Below, piece by piece: positions 50,320-59,719 of a stretch of 64,000 bases of DNA. Origin of the DNA: G025836975 sp040391135 (GTDB lineage Bacteria; Pseudomonadota; Gammaproteobacteria; Burkholderiales; Burkholderiaceae_B); assembly GCA_040391135.1 (NCBI GenBank), contig JBEBYL010000013.1, positions 1 through 64,000 on the forward strand, read 5' to 3'. The notes under the pieces were generated by a model, which made no database searches, was not told the DNA's origin, and worked only from the letters and a program-made list of their open reading frames with translations. Positions within the stretch are counted from its first letter, which is position 1; every line of letters starts with the position of its first letter. The translations under genes and the position numbers were made by a program.

Positions 50320-50470
50320 ATCGGATGTCGAAACGTGATTGCAGAGGGAAAACCCCAATCACACGGTCTCAAGCCCAGTGCTTTAGCAGCCCGACATGCC
50401 AAGGTTGTCTCCTCCACCCTCCTCCTTTGGTGGATTTAGCCCGAGATCGTAAGATCTCGGGCTTTTTTTT
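50320..50470 (+). ncRNA. Predicted intergenic small RNA, about 150 nt
   Basis: The stretch lies between a strong promoter (50285-50313) and a perfect terminator (50438-50470), has no open reading frame, and contains internal complementary segments (for example GAGGGAAAACCCC near 50344 and the pyrimidine-rich run at 50410-50430). I do not recognise the RNA family; it could be a trans-acting sRNA or a 6S-like RNA. The 5' end is only approximate. Confidence 0.6.
50438..50470 (+). terminator. Strong rho-independent terminator
   Basis: AGCCCGAGATC (50438-50448) pairs perfectly with GATCTCGGGCT (50453-50463) around a GTAA loop, followed by seven Ts at 50464-50470. It ends the predicted small RNA. 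The following gene begins 149 bases later. Confidence 0.85.
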
Positions 50471-50618
50471 ATCTTTTTTGCCTGTGTACCACTTTGGCCG
50501 ATAGGCATCGGCACCGATTCGTGCTTATATTTCTTGTTGCAGTTGTTACGGGCAAATCGGAGGCCTTGTTACAGCTTGGCCCGATAATGTTGAAGCTACC
50601 ATTGTTAATAGGGATTTT

Positions 50619-51758
50619 GTGATTTCTCCTCAAGCCTGGGAATCGTTCACCTGGTTTTACATCTGTATTGTGGCGTTCATGGTGGGCGGATTGATTGTCG
50701 CTTCGGAACGCTGGCATGGGATGTTCACCGGCGATTCCGACATGAACAAGCCGCAGGCCACTCATTCGCGCGCCGCCCCGCGCGTGGGCGGGCTGGCTGT
50801 GCTGGCCGGCAGTCTGGCGGGCCTGCTGGTGCTGGGCCCCAGCAATATGACGCTGACCTGGCTGTGGCCGGTATTGTTTATCGCGGCGATGCCGGTATTC
50901 GTGGCCGGCCTGCTGGAGGACATCACCAAGGACGTCGGTTCCGGAAAGCGCCTTTTGGCCGCCTTTGCCTCCGCCGCCATCGCCTGGTGGCTGTTGGGCG
51001 GCGTGTCGCGCGTGGGCCTGTCCTGGGCCGACTGGATTCTTTCGTACTGGCCGGTATCCCTGTTGTTCACCATGATCGCGGTCGGGGGCTGCACCCATGC
51101 CTTGAATATCGTGGACGGCATGAATGGCCTGGCGGGCATGATCGCCACGCTCATGGCCTTGTCGCTGGCGCTGGTTGCCTTACAGGTCCAGGACATCCCC
51201 ATTTTCCTGATCTCCGCCGCGCTTGCTTCGGCGACGCTGGGCTTCCTGGTCTGGAACTTCCCTTTCGGCCGTGTTTTTCTGGGCGATGGCGGGGCCTACT
51301 TCCTGGGGTTCATGCTGGCGGAGCTCGCTGTTCAACTGGTGGTGCGCAATCCCAGCGTGTCGCCTTTCTACGCGCTGGCCGTATTGTTCTATCCGGTGTT
51401 TGAAACCCTGTTTTCCATCTGGCGCCGCCGCTTCAAGCGCGGCACGCCGGTGGATCAGCCCGATGCGCTTCACCTGCATCAATTGGTTTTCCGGCGCCTG
51501 GTCCGCGTTACCTTCAGCCGGGATCGGCGCCATGCGGTGCCGGCACTGTGCAATGCGATGACCTCTCCTTATCTTTGGGTGCTGGCCCTTATCGGCCTGG
51601 TGCCCGCGACCATATGGTGGGATAACGCCTGGGCCCTTTGCGCCAGCCTGGTGGTTTTTTCCTCGGTCTATCTGTGGCTGTATTCCCGCCTGGTTTCATG
51701 GCGGCGTCCCGCATGGCTGTTATTGCCTTCGCTGGGGCGCGATAATCGTCACAAGTAG
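50619..51758 (+). CDS. WecA/MraY-like polyprenyl-phosphate sugar-1-phosphate transferase
   Basis: 379 aa, GTG start at 50619. Integral membrane protein with about ten helices. Family motifs: AGLLEDITKD with the acidic pair, NIVDGMNGLAG, FPFGRVFLGDGGAYFLG, and the C-terminal HLHQLVFRR. These enzymes load a sugar phosphate (GlcNAc, GalNAc or QuiNAc) onto undecaprenyl phosphate to start O-antigen or capsule repeat units. It opens the plus-strand polysaccharide cluster. Confidence 0.88.
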   Translation: MISPQAWESFTWFYICIVAFMVGGLIVASERWHGMFTGDSDMNKPQATHSRAAPRVGGLAVLAGSLAGLLVLGPSNMTLTWLWPVLFIAAMPVFVAGLLEDITKDVGSGKRLLAAFASAAIAWWLLGGVSRVGLSWADWILSYWPVSLLFTMIAVGGCTHALNIVDGMNGLAGMIATLMALSLALVALQVQDIPIFLISAALASATLGFLVWNFPFGRVFLGDGGAYFLGFMLAELAVQLVVRNPSVSPFYALAVLFYPVFETLFSIWRRRFKRGTPVDQPDALHLHQLVFRRLVRVTFSRDRRHAVPALCNAMTSPYLWVLALIGLVPATIWWDNAWALCASLVVFSSVYLWLYSRLVSWRRPAWLLLPSLGRDNRHK

Positions 51759-51814
51759 CGCTGGTTCGTAAATAAACTTTCTTCTTTTTTGGCGTATAGC
51801 GTGGGAGATTCAAG

Positions 51815-53089
51815 TTGCAAATTCAAGATGTGAAACTTGCAGTAGTCGGTTTGGGCTACGTGGGCCTGCCTCTGGCAGTGGAGTTCGGCAAGAAGCGCTC
51901 GGTGCTGGGCTTCGATATCAATGCCCGCCGGATCGCGGAGCTGAAGGAAGGCCGCGACCACACGCTGGAAGTGGAGCCCGATGAACTTCGCCAGGCCGGG
52001 AAGCTGGAATTCAGCCACGAGGCGGAACACCTGGCGCGGGCCAATGTGTTCATCGTGACTGTGCCCACGCCAATAGACGAATACAAGCAGCCCGACCTGA
52101 CGCCCCTGGTGCGTGCCAGCGAGACCATAGGCAAAGTCCTCAAGCGGGGCGATATCGTGATCTACGAATCCACCGTTTATCCCGGCGCGACCGAGGAAGT
52201 GTGCGTGCCGGTGCTGGAGCGCGTTTCAGGCCTGCGGTTCAACGAGGATTTTTTCGCGGGCTACAGTCCCGAGCGCATCAATCCCGGCGACAAGGCGCAC
52301 CGCGTCTCCACCATCAAGAAAGTCACATCGGGTTCCACGCCGCAAATCGCCGACCTGGTCGACGAACTGTATGGCCAGATTATCGTGGCGGGTACGCACA
52401 AGGCGCCGTCGATACGCGTGGCCGAGGCGGCCAAGGTCATCGAGAACACGCAGCGGGACGTCAATATCGCGCTGATCAACGAGCTGGCGCTGATTTTCAA
52501 CCGAATGGGCATCGACACCCAGGCGGTGCTGGAAGCGGCCGGCACCAAATGGAATTTCCTGCCCTTTCGCCCAGGCCTGGTCGGCGGCCACTGCATAGGC
52601 GTCGATCCTTATTACCTGACCCACAAGGCGCAAGCCATCGGCTATCACCCGGAAATCATCCTGGCGGGCCGGCGGCTCAACGATTCCATGGGCGGCTATG
52701 TCGTATCGCAATTGGTCAAGACCATGACGAAGCGGCGCATACAGGTGCAGGGCTCCAAGGTGCTGGTCATGGGCCTGGCCTTCAAGGAAAACTGCCCCGA
52801 CCTGCGTAATACCCGGATCGTGGACATCGTGCGCGAGCTGGGCGAATACAACATCGACGTAGACGTCTATGATCCATGGGTGGATGCGGACGAAGCGGTG
52901 CACGAGTACGGCATCACGCCGATCGACAGCCCGAAAGCGGGTTCCTACGACGGCATCATCCTGGCAGTGTCCCATCAACAGTTCGTCGCCATGGGCTGCC
53001 AGGCCATTCGCGCCCTGGGCAAGTCCGATCACGTGCTGTATGACCTGAAGTACGTGCTGGCCGCCGATGAATCCGATCTGCGGCTGTAA
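51815..53089 (+). CDS. UDP-N-acetylhexosamine 6-dehydrogenase (TviB/WbpO type)
   Basis: 424 aa, TTG start at 51815 with GGGAGA upstream and no good ATG. The cofactor loop is LAVVGLGYVGLPL at the N-terminus. The catalytic cysteine is C260 in GGHCIGVDPYYLTHKAQ. The middle FAGYSPERINPGD is also typical. It oxidises UDP-GlcNAc or UDP-GalNAc to the uronic acid. Paired with the epimerase gene 14 bases downstream, as in the Vi antigen and Pseudomonas O6 pathways. Confidence 0.9.
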   Translation: MQIQDVKLAVVGLGYVGLPLAVEFGKKRSVLGFDINARRIAELKEGRDHTLEVEPDELRQAGKLEFSHEAEHLARANVFIVTVPTPIDEYKQPDLTPLVRASETIGKVLKRGDIVIYESTVYPGATEEVCVPVLERVSGLRFNEDFFAGYSPERINPGDKAHRVSTIKKVTSGSTPQIADLVDELYGQIIVAGTHKAPSIRVAEAAKVIENTQRDVNIALINELALIFNRMGIDTQAVLEAAGTKWNFLPFRPGLVGGHCIGVDPYYLTHKAQAIGYHPEIILAGRRLNDSMGGYVVSQLVKTMTKRRIQVQGSKVLVMGLAFKENCPDLRNTRIVDIVRELGEYNIDVDVYDPWVDADEAVHEYGITPIDSPKAGSYDGIILAVSHQQFVAMGCQAIRALGKSDHVLYDLKYVLAADESDLRL

Positions 53090-53103
53090 GAGAAGGGGGA
53101 TTT

Positions 53104-54129
53104 ATGACTACGCGCTATCAGGAAGTAACCGCCGGACTGCAGTCCGAACCCAAGACCTGGCTGATCACGGGCTGCGCCGGCTTCATTGGTTCCAATCTGT
53201 TGGAATCCCTGCTGCTCATGGACCAGAAGGTGGTAGGGCTGGATAATTTCGCGACCGGGCATCAATACAATCTGGATGAAGTCCGGAAGACCGTCGCGCC
53301 GGCCCAGTGGGCCAATTTCGTGTTTCATGAAGGCGACATCCGCGATCTGGACACCTGCCGCAAGGCGGTATCCGGCGTGGACCATGTCCTGCACCAGGCG
53401 GCGCTGGGTTCCGTGCCCCGTTCGCTGAAGGACCCCATTACAAGCAACGGCGTCAATATCGACGGTTTCCTGAACATGCTGGTCGCCGCGCGCGACCAGC
53501 AGGTCCAGTCCTTCGTGTATGCGGCCTCCAGTTCGACCTACGGCGATCACGAGGCCCTGCCCAAGGTGGAAGACCGCATAGGCCGGCCGCTGTCGCCTTA
53601 TGCCGTCACCAAGTATGTCAACGAACTGTATGCCGATGTCTTTGCGCGCGCCTATGGATTCGGCAGCATCGGGTTGCGCTACTTCAATGTGTTCGGCAAG
53701 CGCCAGGATCCCAATGGCGCCTATGCCGCCGTCATTCCAAAGTGGATCGCGGCCATGATACGCGGCGAAGACGTGATGGTGAACGGCGACGGCGAGACCA
53801 GCCGCGACTTCTGCTTTATCGACAACGTGGTCCAGGCCAACATCCTGGCGGCGCTGGCCCAGCCTGACGGCGTGAACCAGGTGTACAACGTGGCCTACAA
53901 CGCTCGTACCAGCCTGAACGAACTGTTCAACTACCTGGCCCAGGCGCTGGGCAACAACGGCATCGTGTACGACAAGCAGCCCGTTTACGGCGATTTCCGC
54001 GCCGGCGACGTGCGGCATTCCCAGGCGGACATCAGCAAGGCGAAGCAATTGCTGGGGTACGAGCCGATGCACAACATCGTGCAGGGGCTGGAAGTGTCCA
54101 TGCCCTGGTATACGCAATTCTTGCGTTGA
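53104..54129 (+). CDS. UDP-N-acetylglucosamine(uronic acid) 4-epimerase (TviC/WbpP type)
   Basis: 341 aa extended SDR. Cofactor motif TGCAGFIGSNLLE. Catalytic YxxxK is Y166/K170 in SPYAVTKYVNELYA, with the upstream SSSTYGDHEALP and AALGSVPRSLKDP segments characteristic of WbpP. Together with the dehydrogenase it makes UDP-GalNAcA. Starts 14 bases after it. Confidence 0.92.
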   Translation: MTTRYQEVTAGLQSEPKTWLITGCAGFIGSNLLESLLLMDQKVVGLDNFATGHQYNLDEVRKTVAPAQWANFVFHEGDIRDLDTCRKAVSGVDHVLHQAALGSVPRSLKDPITSNGVNIDGFLNMLVAARDQQVQSFVYAASSSTYGDHEALPKVEDRIGRPLSPYAVTKYVNELYADVFARAYGFGSIGLRYFNVFGKRQDPNGAYAAVIPKWIAAMIRGEDVMVNGDGETSRDFCFIDNVVQANILAALAQPDGVNQVYNVAYNARTSLNELFNYLAQALGNNGIVYDKQPVYGDFRAGDVRHSQADISKAKQLLGYEPMHNIVQGLEVSMPWYTQFLR

Positions 54130-54130
54130 C

Positions 54131-55486
54131 TTGAAAACTCTGGCGCGGCGGCTTTCCAGTCTGCACTCCGATCACAAGCGCATTGCACAAGGTGCGATGC
54201 GCGTGGCGTTTTTCCTGCTGCTGGGCAAGGCAGCGGGCGCGTTCAAGGAAATGGCGGTGGCCTACCGCTACGGCATCAGCGATGCGGTGGATGCCTACCA
54301 GTTCACCATGACCATGGCGAACTGGCTGCCCGTTACCATCGTGGGCGCGCTGTCAGTCGTGCTGATTCCGGTGCTGGTGCGTACACGCCGCGAAGCCCGC
54401 GCCGGCCGCGCGCGTTTTCTGGGCGAGCTGCAAGGCTGGATCATTGCGGCGGGCACCTTGCTGGCGGTTGCCACTTATGTGGCCTGGCCCTGGGTGCTCG
54501 ATTTCGCCGGACAAGGGCTGACGCCTGAAGCCCGGCGCATGAGCCGGGAGCTGACCTTCGCCTTTGCGCCGGCGGCCCTGCTGACCCTGATGACGGGCAT
54601 CAGTGCCGCGCGCTTGCGCGCGCATGAACGCCACATCAATACCCTGCTGGACAGCGTCCCGGCGGTGGTCATATTGATCTGGGTCCTGCTGGCCGCCACC
54701 GTGGACAATATTGGCCCCTTGTTGTGGGGTACGCTGGTCGGCTATCTGATTCAATCGGTGTGGCTGCTTTGGCTGGCGGCCAAGGCCGACGGCATGTGGG
54801 GGCGGCCGCGCCTGAGCCTGGCTTCGACGCATTGGCCGGAGCTGGTCAAGGCGGCCGGCATCATGCTGGTGGGGCAGGTGGCCATGAGCTTCGTGGGGCC
54901 CATCGATCAGTACACCGCGGCCAACCTGGGCAGCAACGCCAATGCAACGCTGGGTTATGCCAGCCGCCTGCTGTCCCTGATACTTGGCGTGGGCGCCGCA
55001 TCGGTGGGGCGGGCGGCCTTGCCGGTGCTGGCCGACATCCACAGCCGGGGAGACCGGGAACGGGCGCGCGCCACCGCGCTGAAGTGGTCGGTATTGATGC
55101 TGGCGGCGGGTGCGGCGGTTACGCTGGCCGGATGGGTGCTGGCGCCCTGGGGCGTGGAACTGCTGTTCGAACGCGGGGCTTTCACGGCGCAGAACACCCA
55201 GGCGGTGGCCCAGGTGCTGCGCTGGGGCCTGCTGCAGCTGCCTTTTTATTTTGGAGTCCTGATACTGGTGCAGTTGCTGGCCAGCCAGAATCGTTATCGC
55301 ATCATGGCCGCCATCGCGGTGGCCAACTTTGCCGTCAAGGCCGTGCTGAATCCGGTCCTGGCTCCGCAGATGGGGCCGGCCGGCATCATGCTGGCGACCA
55401 GCGTGATGTACGCCTTGTCGTACGCCTGCTACGTGGTCGTGGCGCTGCGTCCGCCGGCCGCGCCGGCGGCATCCAATCCGCTTTAG
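54131..55486 (+). CDS. MurJ-family lipid-linked oligosaccharide flippase
   Basis: 451 aa, TTG at 54131; an ATG at 54197 is an alternative start that would still keep all helices. About 12 to 14 membrane helices. MurJ/MVF features include FKEMAVAYRYGISDAVDAYQ in the first helices and VELLFERGAFTAQNT toward the C-terminus. In this cluster it probably moves the lipid-linked repeat unit across the membrane, taking the place of a Wzx protein, rather than serving peptidoglycan. It begins one base after the epimerase stop. Confidence 0.85.
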   Translation: MKTLARRLSSLHSDHKRIAQGAMRVAFFLLLGKAAGAFKEMAVAYRYGISDAVDAYQFTMTMANWLPVTIVGALSVVLIPVLVRTRREARAGRARFLGELQGWIIAAGTLLAVATYVAWPWVLDFAGQGLTPEARRMSRELTFAFAPAALLTLMTGISAARLRAHERHINTLLDSVPAVVILIWVLLAATVDNIGPLLWGTLVGYLIQSVWLLWLAAKADGMWGRPRLSLASTHWPELVKAAGIMLVGQVAMSFVGPIDQYTAANLGSNANATLGYASRLLSLILGVGAASVGRAALPVLADIHSRGDRERARATALKWSVLMLAAGAAVTLAGWVLAPWGVELLFERGAFTAQNTQAVAQVLRWGLLQLPFYFGVLILVQLLASQNRYRIMAAIAVANFAVKAVLNPVLAPQMGPAGIMLATSVMYALSYACYVVVALRPPAAPAASNPL

Positions 55487-55502
55487 AAACACAGGTATTG
55501 CA

Positions 55503-56627
55503 TTGAGTCATTCTTTCCAGAAGCCCCATCTCATGATCGTCATCCATTCCCTCAGCGGGGGCGGAGCCGAGCGGGTTGCGGCCGACCTGAGCGCCTATTG
55601 GGTTCAGCGGGGCTTTAACGTTACGCTGGTCACCCAGGCGGACGCCAGCACCGATGCCTACCCCTTGCACCCCGCGGTAACGCGCCATGCATTGGGGACC
55701 GCGGCGCCCAGCGCCGGCCGCTTGTCGGCCGCGCTGGCCAATCTGCGGCGCGTCTGGAGCCTGCGCCGGCTGATCAAGCGCGAACGCCCCACCGTTGTGC
55801 TGGGCATGATGACGACGGCGTCGGTGCTGGCCATCGCGGCGGCGCGCGGGCAGCCCTGCCGGGTCATCGCCACCGAGCATACGCATCCGCCTTCGCAGGA
55901 ATTGCCGGCGATATGGGAACGGCTGCGCCGCTGGGCTTACCCCCAGGCCAGCGCGGTGGTGGCCCTGACGTCGGGCACGGCCTCCTGGCTGGAAAAGCAT
56001 GTGCCCGGATCGCGCCTGACCGTCATTCCTAATGCCGTGCGCTGGCCGCTGGAAAGCGCCGAGCCCGTAATCGATCCGCCGCGCCGCAATGGCCGCTACC
56101 GCGTGCTGGCGGTCGGACGCCTGCACCCTCATAAAGGCTTCGACATACTGATCCGCGCTTTTCACGAAATCTCCGCGCATTTTCCCGAGTGGGACTTGAT
56201 CATCCTGGGCGAGGGCGATTGCCGGGCGGAGCTGCAGGATCAGATCGATGCGGCGGGCCTGGGCGAACGCATCAGCATGCCGGGAAGGGTGGGTAATGTG
56301 GCCGACTGGTATATGCAGTCCGACCTGTATGTGCTCAGCTCGCGGGTCGAGGGCTTGTCCAACACTTTGCTTGAGGCCATGGCCAGCGGCTTGGCGCCGG
56401 TCGCCTTCGATTGCGAAACGGGCCCGCGCGAAATCGTGCGCAACGGTATCGACGGGGTGCTGGTCAGTCCCGCCGGCGACAGCGAAGCGCTGGCGGCGCA
56501 TCTGTCCGATATGATGGCTCATCCGGAACAGCGCGAGGCCTACGCCCGGCGCGCCGTGGACGTGCGGGATCGTTTCTCCACCCCCCGGATCATGGCGCTG
56601 TGGGGCTATTTGTTTGAAGTGCATTGA
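55503..56627 (+). CDS. Glycosyltransferase family 4 protein
   Basis: 374 aa, TTG start at 55503. GT-B fold: N-terminal IVIHSLSGGGAERVAADLSA, the nucleotide-sugar domain with RVLAVGRLHPHKGFDILIRAF, and the EX7E motif in SSRVEGLSNTLLEAMASG. Adds one sugar to the growing repeat unit. Substrate unknown. Confidence 0.9.
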   Translation: MSHSFQKPHLMIVIHSLSGGGAERVAADLSAYWVQRGFNVTLVTQADASTDAYPLHPAVTRHALGTAAPSAGRLSAALANLRRVWSLRRLIKRERPTVVLGMMTTASVLAIAAARGQPCRVIATEHTHPPSQELPAIWERLRRWAYPQASAVVALTSGTASWLEKHVPGSRLTVIPNAVRWPLESAEPVIDPPRRNGRYRVLAVGRLHPHKGFDILIRAFHEISAHFPEWDLIILGEGDCRAELQDQIDAAGLGERISMPGRVGNVADWYMQSDLYVLSSRVEGLSNTLLEAMASGLAPVAFDCETGPREIVRNGIDGVLVSPAGDSEALAAHLSDMMAHPEQREAYARRAVDVRDRFSTPRIMALWGYLFEVH

Positions 56628-56663
56628 CGCGGCCCGGCATACGGGCGCGTAAGCGAGCGGATT

Positions 56664-58577
56664 ATGTGTGGAATCGTGGGGATCTGGGGCGGCTTGCCTG
56701 ACAAGCGCGCGCTGATAAGCGGCGGGTGCCGCAGCATGCGGCATCGCGGGCCCGATAGCGAAGGCTATTGGGAGGACGAGGGCGCGGGGCTGGCCCTGGG
56801 CCACGTCCGGCTGGCCATACTCGATCTGACACCCGCCGGCCATCAGCCCATGGTATCGGCCTGCGGCCGCTATGTGCTGGTATTGAACGGCGAAATCTAC
56901 AATCACCTCGACCTGCGTTCGCGGCTGGAGGCGCAAGAGCGGGCGCCGGCCTGGCGCGGCCATTCCGATACCGAGACCATCCTGGCCGCTTTGGCCGCAT
57001 GGGGCATCCAGGACACCCTGAAATCCGCCGTCGGCATGTTCGCCATGGCATTGTGGGATCGCCAGGAGCGCGAATTGACGCTGATGCGCGACCGCCTGGG
57101 CGAGAAGCCCTTGTACCTGGGCTTCGCCGGACGCAATTTTGTGTTCGCCTCTGAACTGAAAGCGCTGGACGGTGTTCCCGGCTTCGGCCAGGAACTGGAC
57201 CGCAGGGCTTTGTCGCTGCTGTTGCGCCACAACTATATTCCCGCTCCCTACAGCATATACAGCGGTATCGGCAAGCTGGCGCCGGGCTCATGGTTGACGT
57301 TGTCCGAGTCGCAATTGCATCAGGCGGCCCTGCCGCCCGCGCATTCGTACTGGTCGGTCCAGGAGGCCAGGCGGCAGGCGATGGAGCGTCCCTTGTCTTT
57401 CGATTCGGACGACAAGGCCGTCGATGCGCTGGACGCGGTGCTGGGAACGGCCGTCAAAGGGCAGATGATCTCGGACGTGGGCCTGGGCGCCTTCCTGTCC
57501 GGCGGCATCGATTCATCGGTGGTGGCGGCGCTTATGCAAAAGGCCGGCACGCAGCCTGTCAAGACCTTCTCCATCGGATTCGACGATCCGGCCTTCAACG
57601 AGGCCGAGCATGCCAAGGCCGTTGCGGCTCACCTGGGAACCTCGCATACCGAGCTCTATGTCAGCGCCCAGGACGCGCTGGCAGTGGTGCCGGAACTGGC
57701 GGCCATGTACGATGAGCCCTTTGCCGATTCGTCGCAGATACCCACGGCGCTGGTTGCGCGCATGGCGCGCCGGCACGTAACCGTGGCGCTTTCGGGCGAT
57801 GGCGGGGACGAGCTGTTCGGCGGCTATTCCCGCTACTTCCGCGCACAGCGCTGGTGGGACAAGCGCCAAGCCGTGCCTGCCGCGCTGCGCGGCCCGATGG
57901 CGATGGCGGCCCGGGCGGGCGCGGGCCTGATGCCCGCCAGCCATGCGCGCGACCAACTGGAAAAATTGGCCGAAGTATTGGGGGCGGCGCATGCCGGGGC
58001 GTTCTACCAGCAGTTCGTGACTTATTGGAAGCAGCCGGCCCAGGCATTGATAGGCGCCGACCTGCCGGCGACGCTGTTCGACGCGCCGCCGCGGGACGGC
58101 CTGTTCGAGCATATGATGCTGCTGGATGCGCAGACTTACCTGCCTGACGACATACTGGTGAAGGTGGATAGGGCGGCGATGGCCGCCAGCCTGGAAACCC
58201 GCGTGCCGATGATAGACCATCGCGTATTCGAATTTGCGCAAAGCCTGCCGCTGGGCTACAAAGTTCGGGGCGGAAAAGGGAAATGGCTGCTGCGCCAGTT
58301 GCTGTACCGTTATGTTCCGCGCGAATTGGTGGACCGTCCCAAGAAGGGTTTTTCGGTACCGGTGGCGGCATGGCTGCGCGGTCCCTTGAAGGACTGGGGA
58401 GCCGCCTTGCTCGACCCCGCGCGATTGCGCCGCGATGGACTGTTCCATGCGGAGCCCATCGTGCGCAAATGGGAGGAGCACCAACGCGGCAGTCACGATT
58501 GGGGCACGCACTTGTGGAGCATCTTGATGACGCAAGCCTGGCTGGATAGGAATAAGAGCAATACCACGAAGGGATAG
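56664..58577 (+). CDS. Asparagine synthase-type amidotransferase (WbpS-like)
   Basis: 637 aa. Residue 2 is the catalytic Cys of the N-terminal Ntn glutaminase domain (MCGIVGIWG), which requires removal of Met. The synthetase domain has the ATP P-loop SGGIDSSVVAALM near residue 279 and SGDGGDELFGGYSRY. AsnB-like proteins in O-antigen clusters amidate uronic acids; given the GalNAcA genes upstream, that is the likely role here. A general asparagine synthetase is the alternative. Confidence 0.88.
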   Translation: MCGIVGIWGGLPDKRALISGGCRSMRHRGPDSEGYWEDEGAGLALGHVRLAILDLTPAGHQPMVSACGRYVLVLNGEIYNHLDLRSRLEAQERAPAWRGHSDTETILAALAAWGIQDTLKSAVGMFAMALWDRQERELTLMRDRLGEKPLYLGFAGRNFVFASELKALDGVPGFGQELDRRALSLLLRHNYIPAPYSIYSGIGKLAPGSWLTLSESQLHQAALPPAHSYWSVQEARRQAMERPLSFDSDDKAVDALDAVLGTAVKGQMISDVGLGAFLSGGIDSSVVAALMQKAGTQPVKTFSIGFDDPAFNEAEHAKAVAAHLGTSHTELYVSAQDALAVVPELAAMYDEPFADSSQIPTALVARMARRHVTVALSGDGGDELFGGYSRYFRAQRWWDKRQAVPAALRGPMAMAARAGAGLMPASHARDQLEKLAEVLGAAHAGAFYQQFVTYWKQPAQALIGADLPATLFDAPPRDGLFEHMMLLDAQTYLPDDILVKVDRAAMAASLETRVPMIDHRVFEFAQSLPLGYKVRGGKGKWLLRQLLYRYVPRELVDRPKKGFSVPVAAWLRGPLKDWGAALLDPARLRRDGLFHAEPIVRKWEEHQRGSHDWGTHLWSILMTQAWLDRNKSNTTKG

Positions 58578-58579
58578 CC

Positions 58580-59719
58580 ATGAGAATACTGTTCTTTGTC
58601 AGTTCCATGCATGCGGGCGGCGCCGAACGCGTTGCCGCCACGCTGGCAAGCGGCTGGGCCCGGCGCGGCGATTCCGTTACGCTGGTGCCCACCTACACGA
58701 AGAAGGGCAGTTGCTTCTACAGCCTGAACCCCGCCGTCCGGCTGGTCTGGCTGGCCGACCGCATGGGATGGCTGGGCCGCACGCTCTTGCCGTCCTTAAG
58801 CAAATGGTTCGCCATCCGGCGGCTGGTCCGGGAAACCAATCCCGACGTCATTGTTTCCTTCCTGACCAATGTCAATGTGGTGGTCTTGTTCGCCACCCGC
58901 GGGCTGGGGGTTCCGGTCATCGTCTGCGAACGGACCAATCCGGCATTCAGCAGCAGCGCCGGCACTTTCCTGCAGCGTTTGCGGCGCTTCAGCTATCCAT
59001 GGGCGAACGCCGTGGTCCTGCAGTCGCAGGACAGCGTCGACGCATTCAGGCAGATGGTCCCGCGGGCGAAGGAACTGCTGGTCGTGCCCAACCCTCTTCC
59101 CCCCGATCTGCGCGACCTTGCTATCGCTCCCTCGGCGCCCGTCGCCGCCCGGCGCCTTGTCCTGGGAATGGGCCGGCTGGTTCCATTCAAGCGCTTCGAT
59201 GCCCTGATCCAGGCCTTCGCGGCGCTGGCCAACGATTATCCCGATTGGGATCTGGCCATATGGGGCGAAGGGCCGCAGCGCGATGAACTGATGCAGCAAA
59301 TCCAGGACACCGGCCTGGCGTCCCGCATTTCATTGCCGGGCCGCACGGAGCAGCCGTGGCAGGAAATGGCCAAGGCCGATATTTTCGTGCTGACCTCTCA
59401 GGTGGAGGGTTTTCCCAATGTGCTGCTGGAAGCCATGGCGCTGGGGCGCGCCTGCGTCACCGTGGATTGCCCCAGCGGCCCCAGGGAGCTCAGCCAGGAC
59501 GGCAAGTACGCGTTGCTGACGCCCCTGGGCGATCAGCCGGCCTTGTGCCGCGCGATGGCGCAGCTTATGGACGATTCCACCTTGCGCGATGTCATGGGCC
59601 GGCACGCCGCCGCCTCCGTGCAGGAGCGCTACGGCTTGCCCGAGATACTGCTGCGCTGGGACGAAGTCATGGCCAAGGCCAGGCCGTTCGTTCCGCAAGA
59701 GGACAAGGTGGCTGGATGA
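58580..59719 (+). CDS. Glycosyltransferase family 4 protein
   Basis: 379 aa. Same family as the gene at 55503: N-terminal FFVSSMHAGGAERVAATLAS, RLVLGMGRLVPFKRFDALIQ in the donor-binding domain and TSQVEGFPNVLLEAMALG as the EX7E motif. Starts two bases after asnB and overlaps the next gene by four. Confidence 0.9.
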   Translation: MRILFFVSSMHAGGAERVAATLASGWARRGDSVTLVPTYTKKGSCFYSLNPAVRLVWLADRMGWLGRTLLPSLSKWFAIRRLVRETNPDVIVSFLTNVNVVVLFATRGLGVPVIVCERTNPAFSSSAGTFLQRLRRFSYPWANAVVLQSQDSVDAFRQMVPRAKELLVVPNPLPPDLRDLAIAPSAPVAARRLVLGMGRLVPFKRFDALIQAFAALANDYPDWDLAIWGEGPQRDELMQQIQDTGLASRISLPGRTEQPWQEMAKADIFVLTSQVEGFPNVLLEAMALGRACVTVDCPSGPRELSQDGKYALLTPLGDQPALCRAMAQLMDDSTLRDVMGRHAAASVQERYGLPEILLRWDEVMAKARPFVPQEDKVAG

